Assembly: GCA_945861935.1 (NCBI GenBank)
Contig: CAMAVU010000014.1
Coordinates: forward strand, 1 to 32,884
Source: Bifidobacterium breve
GTDB taxonomy: Bacteria; Actinomycetota; Thermoleophilia; Miltoncostaeales; Miltoncostaeaceae
Direction of reading: 5' to 3'
DNA: 32,884 nt
How positions within the stretch are numbered: the stretch's first letter is position 1; every line of letters begins with the position of its first letter. Both the position numbers and the translations under genes were made by a program. Below, in pieces: positions 1 to 7,238 of this stretch. The notes beneath the pieces were generated by a model, which saw only the letters and a program-made list of their open reading frames with translations, did not search any database and had not been told where the DNA came from.

Positions 1-69
1 GAAGGGCCCCTGGAAGAGGTCGATCGCAACCTCCTGCGTGAGGGCTGCACTGGAGTCGGGTGGAGCCAC
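1..69 (-). CDS. scpA: Segregation and condensation protein A, N-terminal fragment (partial)
   Basis: Only the first 23 codons lie in the window; the gene runs off the left edge on the minus strand. The frame reads VAPPDSSAALTQEV followed by AIDLFQGPF, which resembles the N-terminal strand of ScpA (a hydrophobic strand, then F-x-GP-[LF]-DLLL), the kleisin partner of SMC and ScpB in chromosome segregation. GTG at 69 is preferred because a TAACGT box lies 7 bases upstream, as at other starts here. An in-frame ATG at 150 would add 27 low-complexity residues and overlap hisC. Context supports the call: in many Actinomycetota scpA/scpB lie near tyrA, cmk and der, all of which are in this window. 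The assignment rests on a short fragment. Confidence 0.55.
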   Translation of the reverse strand, partial: MAPPDSSAALTQEVAIDLFQGPF

Positions 70-142
70 CCCGGCAACGTTACCGTCACCCCCGGCGCCA
101 GGCTGCCCGGCCCGGCCCGCGTCCGTGCGATCATGCCGCCCG
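70..142. promoter_or_regulatory. Divergent scpA/hisC promoter region
   Basis: This 73-base gap separates two divergent starts. On the minus strand TAACGT (77-82) sits 7 bases before the scpA GTG, the spacing expected for a -10 box of a leaderless transcript. On the plus strand TACCGT (81-86) overlaps it by two bases and could be the -10 of hisC with a leader of about 50 bases. I see no clear -35 element or Shine-Dalgarno for hisC. The boxes are read from sequence; promoter activity is inferred. Confidence 0.35.
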
Positions 143-1276
143 ATGAGCATCCGAATCTCTCCGCGTGTCGCGGGCATCCCGCGCTACGAGCCCGGCCTCA
201 CCATGGCCGAGGTCTTGGCAGGCTACGGTCTGGATGCGGTCGTGAAGCTCGCGTCCAACGAGAGCCCATTCCCCCCGTTGCCCGAGGTCTCGGCGGTGAT
301 CGCCGATGGTCTGGATGGACTCAACCGCTACCCGGACGGCGCAGCCCGCGCGCTGCGCGGGGCACTGGCCGATCGTCACAGCGTGGATCCCTCCCAGGTG
401 GCCGTGGGCAACGGCTCATGCGAGATCATCGTGCACGCGGGAGCGGCGCTGCTCGACCCCGGCACCACGATCATCCACGCTGACCCGTCGTTCGCGATGT
501 ACCCCCACCTGGCGGCCGCGAGCGGGGCCAGATCTGTTGCGGTCCCACTCGCCCCCGATGGGGGGCACGATCTCGACGCCATGGCCGCGGCCGTGGACGA
601 GCGCACGCGGCTGGTAATCATCTGCAACCCGAACAATCCCACGGGCGTCTATCGCGCCGCCGATGAGGTCGAGCGCTTCCTCAACCTCATCCCCGATGAC
701 CTCGCCGTGCTCGTGGACGAGGCCTATTACGACTTCGTTTCCGAGCCCGACCGCGGCCGCGTTGCGGTGCTGGCCCGCACGCGGCCGAACCTGCTCGTCA
801 CGCGGACGTTCAGCAAGGCCTACGGCCTGTGCGGGCTGCGCGTGGGGTACGGGATCGGGTCCGCGGGGTGGGTCGGGGCGCTGGACGCCGTGCGCCAGCC
901 GTTCAACACGAACCACCTGGCGCAGGTCGCGGCGCTCGAGAGCCTGCGGCACCCCGCAGCCATTCAGGCGCGTGCCGACGAGGCCATCGCCGAGCGGGAG
1001 CGGGTGGCGGATGCGTTCATCCTGATGGGGGTGCCCTTTACCCGGAGCCACGGCAACTTTATCCTGATGGAACCGCCGGACCCGGGCATGGATGCGCGGG
1101 TCCTGCACGAGGGGCTCCTGCAGAGGGGCATAATCGTCCGTGACGGTTCCGCTCTGGGATGCCCGGGCACCCTGCGCGTGACCATCGGGGCGCCATTGGA
1201 GAACGACGCCTTCCTCGCCGCGCTCGCCGCGGTGGTGGGTACCACAACACTGAGAGGGGACGCACCGCAACCATGA
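143..1276 (+). CDS. hisC: Histidinol-phosphate / aromatic aminotransferase (HisC family, PLP-dependent)
   Basis: A fold-type I, class II aminotransferase of 377 residues. Visible marks are LASNESPF near residues 37-44, the NPNNPTG cofactor motif, DEAYYDF, and the PLP lysine K225 in TFSKAYGLCGLRVGYG. HisC converts imidazole acetol-phosphate to histidinol-phosphate with glutamate as donor, and close relatives transaminate phenylpyruvate or prephenate-derived keto acids. The start at 143 fits the family N-terminus (MSIRISPRV); an upstream in-frame extension is proline/arginine-rich and unlikely to be coding. The stop overlaps the aroF start as ATGA. No other histidine gene is nearby, while aroF and tyrA follow directly, so an aromatic (tyrosine/phenylalanine) aminotransferase role is at least as likely as histidine synthesis. 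Confidence 0.9.
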   Translation: MSIRISPRVAGIPRYEPGLTMAEVLAGYGLDAVVKLASNESPFPPLPEVSAVIADGLDGLNRYPDGAARALRGALADRHSVDPSQVAVGNGSCEIIVHAGAALLDPGTTIIHADPSFAMYPHLAAASGARSVAVPLAPDGGHDLDAMAAAVDERTRLVIICNPNNPTGVYRAADEVERFLNLIPDDLAVLVDEAYYDFVSEPDRGRVAVLARTRPNLLVTRTFSKAYGLCGLRVGYGIGSAGWVGALDAVRQPFNTNHLAQVAALESLRHPAAIQARADEAIAERERVADAFILMGVPFTRSHGNFILMEPPDPGMDARVLHEGLLQRGIIVRDGSALGCPGTLRVTIGAPLENDAFLAALAAVVGTTTLRGDAPQP

Positions 1277-2319
1277 TGATCGTGATGAAGGAAGGCGCGA
1301 CCGACGGGCAGATCCAGTCCATCGTGGACCGCGTGACCGCCGCCGGGGCCCAGGCCCATGTGTCGCGCGGTGAGTTCGTCACCGTCATCGGGGCGATTGG
1401 CGACGACCGCGAGATGATTGCCCAGCTCGATCTGGCCGGCGAGGACGGCGTGGAGAAGGTCGTCCCGATCCTCAGGCCCTACAAGTTGGTCTCACGTGAG
1501 TTCCGGCACGGCGATCTGCCCGTGGTGGTGGACGGCATCCAGATCGGCGGCGGGTCATTCGGCCTGATCGCGGGCCCCTGCACGGTCGAGACGCGCGAGC
1601 AGACGCTCGAGACGGCGCGCGTGGTGAAGGCCGCCGGCGCCGCGATGCTTCGCGGTGGCGCGTTCAAGCCACGCACCTCGCCCTACACCTTCCAGGGCCT
1701 CGGAAAGCCGGCGCTCGAGATCCTCGCAGAGGCCCGGGCCGAGACAGGGCTGCCCATCGTCACGGAGCTGATGGACATCCGCCAGCTCGACGACATCCTC
1801 GAGGTCGCCGATGTGATCCAACTCGGTGCCCGGAACATGCAGAACTTCGACCTCATGCGCGAGGTCGGCCGCACCGACAAGGCCGTGCTGCTGAAGCGCG
1901 GGCTGGCCAACACCGTCGAGGAGTGGCTGCTCTCGGCCGAGTACATCGCGAAGGAGGGCAACGAGCGCATCATCCTGTGCGAGCGGGGCATCCGCACCTT
2001 CGAGACCGCGACGCGCTCCACGCTGGACCTCTCCGCCGTGCCGGTGGCCAAGAGCCTGTCCGCGCTGCCGGTGATCGTGGACCCCTCCCACGCCATGGGC
2101 CGTCGCGACTTCATCCTGCCCATGGCCCGGGCGGCTGTGGCCGCGGGGGCCGACGGCCTGATCGTCGAGGTGCACCCCGCACCCGAGCATGCACTCTGCG
2201 ATGGCCCGCAGGCGCTGCACTCGGCGGGCTTCGCCGCGTGGGTCGAGGACGTCAGGCGGATCGTGGACGTCATGGGTCTGATCATGGCGGGCGGCGAGCC
2301 CGTGGCCGCCGGGGTCTAG
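1273..2319 (+). CDS. aroF: 3-deoxy-7-phosphoheptulonate (DAHP) synthase, type I-beta with regulatory N-domain
   Basis: Condenses phosphoenolpyruvate and erythrose 4-phosphate to DAHP, the entry step of the shikimate pathway. It has 348 residues. Residues 1 to about 75 form a ferredoxin-like domain (MMIVMKEGATDGQIQSIVDR...), which in the Thermotoga maritima enzyme mediates tyrosine feedback. The catalytic barrel carries IAGPCTVET with the metal-ligand cysteine C103, then GGAFKPRTSPY, GARNMQNF, LLKRG, DPSHAMG and VEVHP. This arrangement is typical of the I-beta class, related to KDO8P synthase. The ATG at 1273 overlaps the hisC stop (ATGA), implying translational coupling. The TAG stop is immediately followed by the tyrA GTG. 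Feedback by tyrosine would fit the downstream tyrA but is inferred from the family. Confidence 0.96.
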   Translation: MMIVMKEGATDGQIQSIVDRVTAAGAQAHVSRGEFVTVIGAIGDDREMIAQLDLAGEDGVEKVVPILRPYKLVSREFRHGDLPVVVDGIQIGGGSFGLIAGPCTVETREQTLETARVVKAAGAAMLRGGAFKPRTSPYTFQGLGKPALEILAEARAETGLPIVTELMDIRQLDDILEVADVIQLGARNMQNFDLMREVGRTDKAVLLKRGLANTVEEWLLSAEYIAKEGNERIILCERGIRTFETATRSTLDLSAVPVAKSLSALPVIVDPSHAMGRRDFILPMARAAVAAGADGLIVEVHPAPEHALCDGPQALHSAGFAAWVEDVRRIVDVMGLIMAGGEPVAAGV

Positions 2320-3432
2320 GTGTCCGCGGCCGGGCTGGGCGGCCCGGTCGCCCTGGTGGGTGTCGGCCTGATGGGCGGCTCGCTGGGTCTCGCGTTGCGG
2401 GAGCGCGCGGGCGTCACCGACGTCCGCGGCATCGACCCCGGCGATGGCGCGCTGGACGAGGCCCTCCGGCAGGGTGCGATTACGCGGGCATGCACCGACC
2501 TCGACGATGCCGTCCGTGGGGCGGCCGTGGTCGTGGTGTGCACGCCCGTGGGCGACATCCCCCACCTTGTCCGCCGGGTACTGGAGGTTGCCGACGGCGA
2601 TGCGGTTGTGACGGATGTGGGTTCGGCCAAGAGCGGGGTCCTCGTCGCGCTCACACCGGATGAGCGCGAGCGGTTCTGCGGCGGGCACCCGGTGGCGGGC
2701 GACGAGCGGTCGGGCATGGTGGGTGCGCGGGCGGACCTGTTCGTGGACGCCACGTGGTTTCTCACGCCCACCGCCGAGACCCGGCCCGACCTCCTCAGGC
2801 GCGTGCACGGGATGGCCTCGTCGGTGGGTGCCACACCGGTGGCCGTGGACGCACAGGTGCACGACCGCCTGATGGCACTGGTCTCGCACCTGCCGCATGT
2901 CATCGCGTCGGCGCTTGTGCGGCAGGCGGCGTCCACCGCCCCTCAGGGCCGCGATGCGCTCCGCTCCGCCGGCCCGTCCTTCCGCGACCTGACCCGGGTT
3001 GCCGGTGCAAACCCACGGCTGTGGGCCGACATCCTCCTGAGCAACCGCGATGCGGTGCTCGCCGAGACGGCGCGCCACCGCAACGAACTGGCCGACGTCG
3101 AGTCGGCCATCTCCCGGGACGACCGCGCGTGGCTTGAGGCGTTCTTCGCCGCCGCCGCGGAGGGCCGCGCTCGCCTTGTGGACCCGGGGGAGGGTCCCGG
3201 TGGCGAGATCGTGCGCATCACCGTCGAGGTTCCCAACCGGCCGGGGGTGCTCAGCGAGATCGCCACGGCGCTCGGGCATGCCCACATCAACATCGAGGAC
3301 CTGCACCTCATCCCCGGGCGCGCCGACGAGGCGCACGGCACGCTCTCGCTGGATGTGGCGGGCGCGGATGCGGCACGTCGGGCCGCCGCGCTGATCGAGG
3401 ACCGGGGCTTCCGCGTGACCCCTGGTCCGTGA
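2320..3432 (+). CDS. tyrA: Prephenate dehydrogenase with C-terminal ACT domain
   Basis: Oxidatively decarboxylates prephenate to 4-hydroxyphenylpyruvate with NAD(P)+. It has 370 residues. The Rossmann start [16 protein letters not shown] (about residues 10-25) gives GxGxx[12 protein letters not shown] and [17 protein letters not shown] contain the family's conserved catalytic HPxxG region. [11 protein letters not shown] and the helical domain follow. From residue 296 an ACT domain ([19 protein letters not shown]) offers an amino-acid-binding allosteric site, normally tyrosine. The start is a GTG directly after the aroF stop, with no spacer, so expression probably depends on coupling. The three-gene set hisC-aroF-tyrA could carry carbon from entry of the shikimate pathway to its tyrosine exit. 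The remaining pathway gene in the window is aroA, in another operon. Confidence 0.95.
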   Translation: MSAAGLGGPVALVGVGLMGGSLGLALRERAGVTDVRGIDPGDGALDEALRQGAITRACTDLDDAVRGAAVVVVCTPVGDIPHLVRRVLEVADGDAVVTDVGSAKSGVLVALTPDERERFCGGHPVAGDERSGMVGARADLFVDATWFLTPTAETRPDLLRRVHGMASSVGATPVAVDAQVHDRLMALVSHLPHVIASALVRQAASTAPQGRDALRSAGPSFRDLTRVAGANPRLWADILLSNRDAVLAETARHRNELADVESAISRDDRAWLEAFFAAAAEGRARLVDPGEGPGGEIVRITVEVPNRPGVLSEIATALGHAHINIEDLHLIPGRADEAHGTLSLDVAGADAARRAAALIEDRGFRVTPGP

Positions 3433-3514
3433 TGCCGCGCGTCGGCGGCGACCCGGACCACCCGTCGAGTGCGGCCGGGGGGCGGTGGGGATGCGGGGGC
3501 ACGGCGGTCACGGG

Positions 3515-4141
3515 ATGGTGAGTGAGGAGGAGGCCCTGCCGGGGCGCTCTGAGACCGTCCGCGTGCCCGCCGCCCACGAGGTTCTGGGCACCGCCCTGCT
3601 GCCGCCCATTCCTGCGGGGTTCGAGCAGGTGATCGTCGGGATGGGCTGCTTCTGGGGTGCCGAGCGCGTGTTCTGGTCACTGCCTGGCGTCTGGACCACT
3701 GCCGTCGGATATGCGGGGGGCGTCACCCGCAACCCGCTGTACGAGGAGGTCTGCACGGGCCGCACCGGGCATGCCGAGGTGGTCCTCGCGGTGTTCGACC
3801 CCGCAGTCACGTCGTACGGCCGGATGCTCGCGGTGTTCTGGGAGGGACACGACCCCACACAGGGCTCGCGGCAGGGGAATGATGTGGGGACCCAGTACCG
3901 GTCGGCGATCTACTGGATGAACGAAGGCCAGCGCGAGAGGGCTGAGGCATCGCGCGCCATGTTCCAGCAGGCGCTCGACGCTGCGGGTGCCGGGCGCATC
4001 ACCACCGAGATCGCGCAGGCGGGTCCCTTCTACTTCGGCGAGGCGTACCACCAGCAGTACCTGCACAAGAACCCGGACGGGTACTGCGGCCTCGGTGGCA
4101 CCGGCGTGGCGTGCCCGGCCGGCGTCGCCGATCCGGTCTGA
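3515..4141 (+). CDS. msrA: Peptide-methionine (S)-S-oxide reductase
   Basis: Repairs oxidised methionine in proteins, reducing the S-sulfoxide with thioredoxin. It has 208 residues. The catalytic cysteine is C45 in [48 protein letters not shown] and [15 protein letters not shown] follow as in the E. coli enzyme, and C-terminal cysteines (YCG and ACPAG) can serve as resolving residues. ATG at 3515 is chosen because [11 protein letters not shown] lines up with the E. coli N-terminus (VSPADALPGR). In-frame GTG 3485 and ATG 3491 lie upstream behind a G-rich stretch and cannot be excluded. The 82-base gap after tyrA shows no clear hairpin or promoter, so msrA may be read through from the aro operon or have a weak promoter of its own. 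Confidence 0.95.
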   Translation: MVSEEEALPGRSETVRVPAAHEVLGTALLPPIPAGFEQVIVGMGCFWGAERVFWSLPGVWTTAVGYAGGVTRNPLYEEVCTGRTGHAEVVLAVFDPAVTSYGRMLAVFWEGHDPTQGSRQGNDVGTQYRSAIYWMNEGQRERAEASRAMFQQALDAAGAGRITTEIAQAGPFYFGEAYHQQYLHKNPDGYCGLGGTGVACPAGVADPV

Positions 4142-4146
4142 CCACC

Positions 4147-4608
4147 GTGCCGGGACTGCGCCCGCCCCGCCCCCTCGTCGCAGGCGACTTCGATGCCGCC
4201 CGCGAGGTGGCCGACTCGTGGTTCGGGCATCCCGTCGGCCTCACCCTGCATCGGCTCTTCTTCGACCAACTCGGGCCGACCGGGGTCTGGATCGAGAGCA
4301 CGGACGGCCGCCCCGCGGGCTTCCTTCTGGGTCTGATCAGCACGGCCGACCCCGATCTGGCCTACGTGCACATGCACGCGGTGGACCCCGCCCTCCGGGG
4401 GCAGGGGGTGGGGGCATCCCTCTACCGGGAGTTCGGCAGGCGCGCCGGAGAGGCGGGGTGCACCCGTATCCGGGCCCTCGCGGCCCCGCATCGTGAGGGC
4501 GCCGTCGCATTCCATCGCGCCCTGGGGTTCGACGGTCCGCTGAGGGAGGGCCACCTCGGCCCGGGTGAGGACCGCATCGTCTTCGAGCGGGCGCTGCCGA
4601 TCACCTGA
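4147..4608 (+). CDS. GNAT-family N-acetyltransferase
   Basis: A single-domain GNAT protein of 153 residues. The acetyl-CoA pyrophosphate loop RGQGVG (R84-G89) follows the strand YVHMHAVDPAL. The C-terminal strand-helix AVAFHRALGFDGP is the usual motif B region. Substrate is unknown; members acetylate small amines, antibiotics or protein N-termini. The start is a GTG 5 bases after the msrA stop, giving VPGLRPPRPLVAGDFDAA, and the next frame-compatible starts would truncate the first helix. It is cotranscribed with msrA by position, and its 3' end converges on the minus-strand hydrolase only 4 bases away. Confidence 0.85.
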   Translation: MPGLRPPRPLVAGDFDAAREVADSWFGHPVGLTLHRLFFDQLGPTGVWIESTDGRPAGFLLGLISTADPDLAYVHMHAVDPALRGQGVGASLYREFGRRAGEAGCTRIRALAAPHREGAVAFHRALGFDGPLREGHLGPGEDRIVFERALPIT

Positions 4609-4617
4609 GCGTTCAGG
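4604..4617. repeat. Inverted repeat containing both convergent stop codons
   Basis: CCTGA-GCGT-TCAGG: the arms contain the TGA of the GNAT gene (4606-4608) and, on the other strand, the TGA of the alpha/beta hydrolase (4613-4615). With a 5-base stem and no T-tract it is a poor terminator. It may only reflect two TGA codons meeting tail to tail. Confidence 0.4.
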
Positions 4618-5428
4618 CCGGCACGCCCTCCAGGAAGTCGCCGATCACGCGGCTCAGGGTGCCACCGCGCCAGGCCAACGGGCTCTCCCCGTCGTCCTCC
4701 ACCAGAAAGCGGGCGCCCGGGATCAGGGCGGCCCAGCGCTCGGCGATCCGCAGGGGATGGTCGGGATCGAGACGGTCGTGACTGCCCACCACGAGGGTGG
4801 GGCACGCGACGGCGCCGAGCGCCTCTTCGCCGGGGAAGGCGGCTCCGGACGGCGTGGCGCGGAGCGCGTCGGCAACGGCAGCGGGCCACGCATGGCGCGA
4901 CAGCCGCTGCCGCATCACCGTGCGGATGAGGTCCACGCTGCCACCGGGCACGCCGGGGTCGCCGTAGGCGGACACGAAGCCATCGGGACCGCCGGACTCA
5001 AGGCCCGCCGCGAGGCGCTCCCACCGGGCGGGATCCCGGGTGGGAGCGCCGAGGTGCGCAGGCGTGATGGCCACCAGCGCCCGCACGCGCCCGGGATGCG
5101 CCAGTGCGACCGCGGCGGCGACTGCGGCCCCCATGGACATCCCGACGAGGGCCGCCCGCGGGACCCCGCGATCGTCGAGCACGCGGATGGCATCGTGCGC
5201 CAGTTGCGTGTACCGGTAGTCGGCCGGAGAGGGCGCGGGGGATGACTCCCCATGCCCGCGTGAGTCGTATGCGATGACCCTGAAGCCGTCTCGCTGGAGC
5301 GCCGTGGATCCGTGCACGACGTAGCGCCGCGTGGCCGACAGACCGTGCAGCATCAGAACCGGCGGTCCGTCGCCGTCGTCGTCACCGCGCAACGTGACGC
5401 CGTCTCCCTCGACGGCGAAGGCGGTCAC
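4613..5428 (-). CDS. Alpha/beta hydrolase fold protein, catalytic His apparently missing
   Basis: A 271-residue alpha/beta hydrolase. The first strand and oxyanion region VLMLHGLSATRRYVVH begin near residue 24. YDSRGHGESS follows, the nucleophile elbow is GMSMG with S98, and the acid is probably D218 in VVGSHDRLDPDHP. Where the family has G-H-x-P near the C-terminus, this protein reads DDGESPLAW, placing E248 at the usual histidine position. It may therefore be non-hydrolytic, or it may recruit another base. The start is a GTG whose GTGA overlaps the recQ stop, so it is translationally coupled to recQ. In-frame sequence further upstream lies inside recQ and is arginine-rich shadow. Substrate unknown. 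Confidence 0.85.
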   Translation of the reverse strand: MTAFAVEGDGVTLRGDDDGDGPPVLMLHGLSATRRYVVHGSTALQRDGFRVIAYDSRGHGESSPAPSPADYRYTQLAHDAIRVLDDRGVPRAALVGMSMGAAVAAAVALAHPGRVRALVAITPAHLGAPTRDPARWERLAAGLESGGPDGFVSAYGDPGVPGGSVDLIRTVMRQRLSRHAWPAAVADALRATPSGAAFPGEEALGAVACPTLVVGSHDRLDPDHPLRIAERWAALIPGARFLVEDDGESPLAWRGGTLSRVIGDFLEGVPA

Positions 5429-7188
5429 GCCACGTCCCGGAGCAGGGCGAGCAGGCTGTCGGCATGGCGCTCCATGAACGCCGGGCCGATACCGGCGATG
5501 CCGAGCAGCGCGTCGTCGTCCGCGGGACGGTGGACGGCGATGGACCGCAGCGCCCGGTCGGCGCAGACGGTGTAGGCGGGGTTGCCCGAGGCACGCTCCC
5601 GGCGCCATTCGCGCAGACGCTCAAAAACGGCGGCATCGTCCGACTCCATGCTCTCTCTGACGACCGGGGCCCGCTGGCGTGTTGCCGGTGGCTGGGGCAG
5701 CGCGGCGGCTGGCAGGGGATCGCAGGCGTCGCAGCACCGCCCGGTCGGCGCGCCGGTGGCGGGGTCGCCGAAGTGCCTCAGGATCACCTGTCGGCGGCAG
5801 CCCGCGGCATCCACGTAGCCCGTGATGGCGCGGTATCCCATCCACGCCCGGTCGCGGGCTGCCCGGGGGTCGCCCCCCGCCGCGGTGCGGTCGCTGGTGG
5901 CAAACCGGATCAGCCGGCCGAGGTCCGCACGCATCGCCAGGAGCACCGCGCGCGCGGGCAGGCCGTCGCGTCCTGCACGCCCGGCCTCCTGGTAGTAGGC
6001 CTCGAGCGAGGTGGGGATGGACCAGTGCCACACGCCGCGGACGTCTGATCGGTCGATGCCCATGCCGAATGCGCTTGTGGCGGCGATGACGTCGGCCTGA
6101 CCCGACATGAAGGCGTCCTGGGACCGGATACGGTCCTCGTCGGCCATGCCCGCGTGGTAGCCCACCGCCCGGAGGCCGCGACGGGCGAGCCCCTCGGCGA
6201 CCTCCTCGGTGGCCTTGCGGGTGCCGCAATAGACGATGGCCGGCGTGCCGCCGGGTGCCGTCAGACCCGCCTCGAGCACGGCCCACTTCCGGGCCACGGC
6301 TCCCGTGCCGTCGAGCCGGATGACATCGAATGAGAGGTTCGCGCGGTCGAAGCCGGTTCGCACCGTTACCGGGTCGGTGAGACCCAGACGGCGAACGATC
6401 TCGTCGGACACCTGCGGGGTCGCGGTGGCCGTGAGCGCCATGATCGCACGCGGCGCCAGCAGCGCGCGCAGGCGTCCGAGGTGCAGGTAGTCCGGACGGA
6501 AGTCGTGCCCCCACTCCGACACGCAGTGGGCCTCGTCAATCGCCAGCAGGTCCACGCGATTCGCGCACACCGCGTTGGTGAACGCCTCGTGGGCGAACCG
6601 CTCGGGGGCGCAGAGGACCAGACGGGTCTCGCCGCGGCGGATCGTCTCGATGGCCGACCGGGCCTGCCGCGAGGACTGCAGGCTGGTCACCATGGCAACG
6701 GGAAAGCCCGCCGCCGCCAGGCGGTCGTGCTGGTCATGGATCAGGGCGATGAGGGGGCTCACGACCACCGTCAGCCCGCCCGAGGCGAAGGCCGGCGCCT
6801 GGAAGCACAGGGACTTGCCCGAACCCGTCGGCATCACCACGAGGCTGTCGGCTCCCGCGAGCGCTGCGAGGAGGGGGCGATCCTGACCCGTGCGCAGGGT
6901 GCTGATGCCCAGTTGGCCGAGCACATCCGCGAGGGGGCGGGGGTTGCCACCGTGCGGGGTGCCCGGCGCATCCAGGGCATCGCGGCGTGCGCGCAGCAGT
7001 GCAGCGATGCGTCCGAGCGCGGCCCGGGGCTCCCCCTGCAGGTCACGCCAGTTGTCGCGGAGATCGGAGAGAAGCCGGTCGGCAGCCGCGGCATCGGCCG
7101 GATCGAGGTGGCCGTCCGCCTCGGCCCGCGCGATCAGGTGGGCCAGGTCGGCCACGGAGTCAACGGGCAGGTCGGGCATCACGTTCAC
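5425..7188 (-). CDS. recQ: RecQ-family ATP-dependent DNA helicase
   Basis: A 3'-5' SF2 DNA helicase for repair and fork processing, 587 residues. Walker A is MPTGSGKS (K125), the DEAH box is residues 218-221 (IDEAHCVSEWGHDFRPDY), and TATATP, YCGTRKATEE, ATSAFGMGIDRSDVR and YYQEAGRAGRDG are helicase motifs. A short zinc region (CRRQVILRHFG then RCCDACD) and a C-terminal HRDC domain (about residues 515-587) follow. There is a 90-residue acidic/helical N-terminal extension before the core that many RecQ proteins lack. The zinc cysteines are oddly spaced (CC-D-A-C rather than CxxCxxC). GTG at 7188 is preferred because a TACCCT box lies 9 bases upstream; ATG at 7179 is the alternative. Coupled to the downstream hydrolase by a GTGA overlap. 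Confidence 0.93.
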   Translation of the reverse strand: MNVMPDLPVDSVADLAHLIARAEADGHLDPADAAAADRLLSDLRDNWRDLQGEPRAALGRIAALLRARRDALDAPGTPHGGNPRPLADVLGQLGISTLRTGQDRPLLAALAGADSLVVMPTGSGKSLCFQAPAFASGGLTVVVSPLIALIHDQHDRLAAAGFPVAMVTSLQSSRQARSAIETIRRGETRLVLCAPERFAHEAFTNAVCANRVDLLAIDEAHCVSEWGHDFRPDYLHLGRLRALLAPRAIMALTATATPQVSDEIVRRLGLTDPVTVRTGFDRANLSFDVIRLDGTGAVARKWAVLEAGLTAPGGTPAIVYCGTRKATEEVAEGLARRGLRAVGYHAGMADEDRIRSQDAFMSGQADVIAATSAFGMGIDRSDVRGVWHWSIPTSLEAYYQEAGRAGRDGLPARAVLLAMRADLGRLIRFATSDRTAAGGDPRAARDRAWMGYRAITGYVDAAGCRRQVILRHFGDPATGAPTGRCCDACDPLPAAALPQPPATRQRAPVVRESMESDDAAVFERLREWRRERASGNPAYTVCADRALRSIAVHRPADDDALLGIAGIGPAFMERHADSLLALLRDVA

Positions 7189-7238
7189 GGGCGGTCGAGG
7201 GTAGCGCCGTCGCCGGACCCCTCTAGCATTGCCCCCCG
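7189..7238. promoter_or_regulatory. Face-to-face recQ / aroA promoters, both apparently leaderless
   Basis: Fifty bases serve two divergent genes. On the plus strand TAGCAT (7224-7229) is 9 bases before the aroA ATG. On the minus strand TACCCT (7198-7203 on the plus coordinate) is 9 bases before the recQ GTG. Neither gene has a Shine-Dalgarno. The -35 zone of each promoter would fall on or near the -10 of the other, so the two polymerases would compete. Boxes are seen; promoter function is inferred. Confidence 0.45.

Noticed and set aside
133-483. Plus-strand frame starting at ATG 133, overlapping hisC
   Set aside because: It runs inside the hisC coding sequence in another frame with Arg/Gly/Pro-rich shadow composition and no domain.
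1555-3336. Long open frame on the minus strand opposite aroF and tyrA (about 590 codons)
   Set aside because: It is antisense to two unmistakable genes, is rich in Arg, His, Gly and Pro with no recognisable domain, and is the expected by-product of GC-rich third positions.
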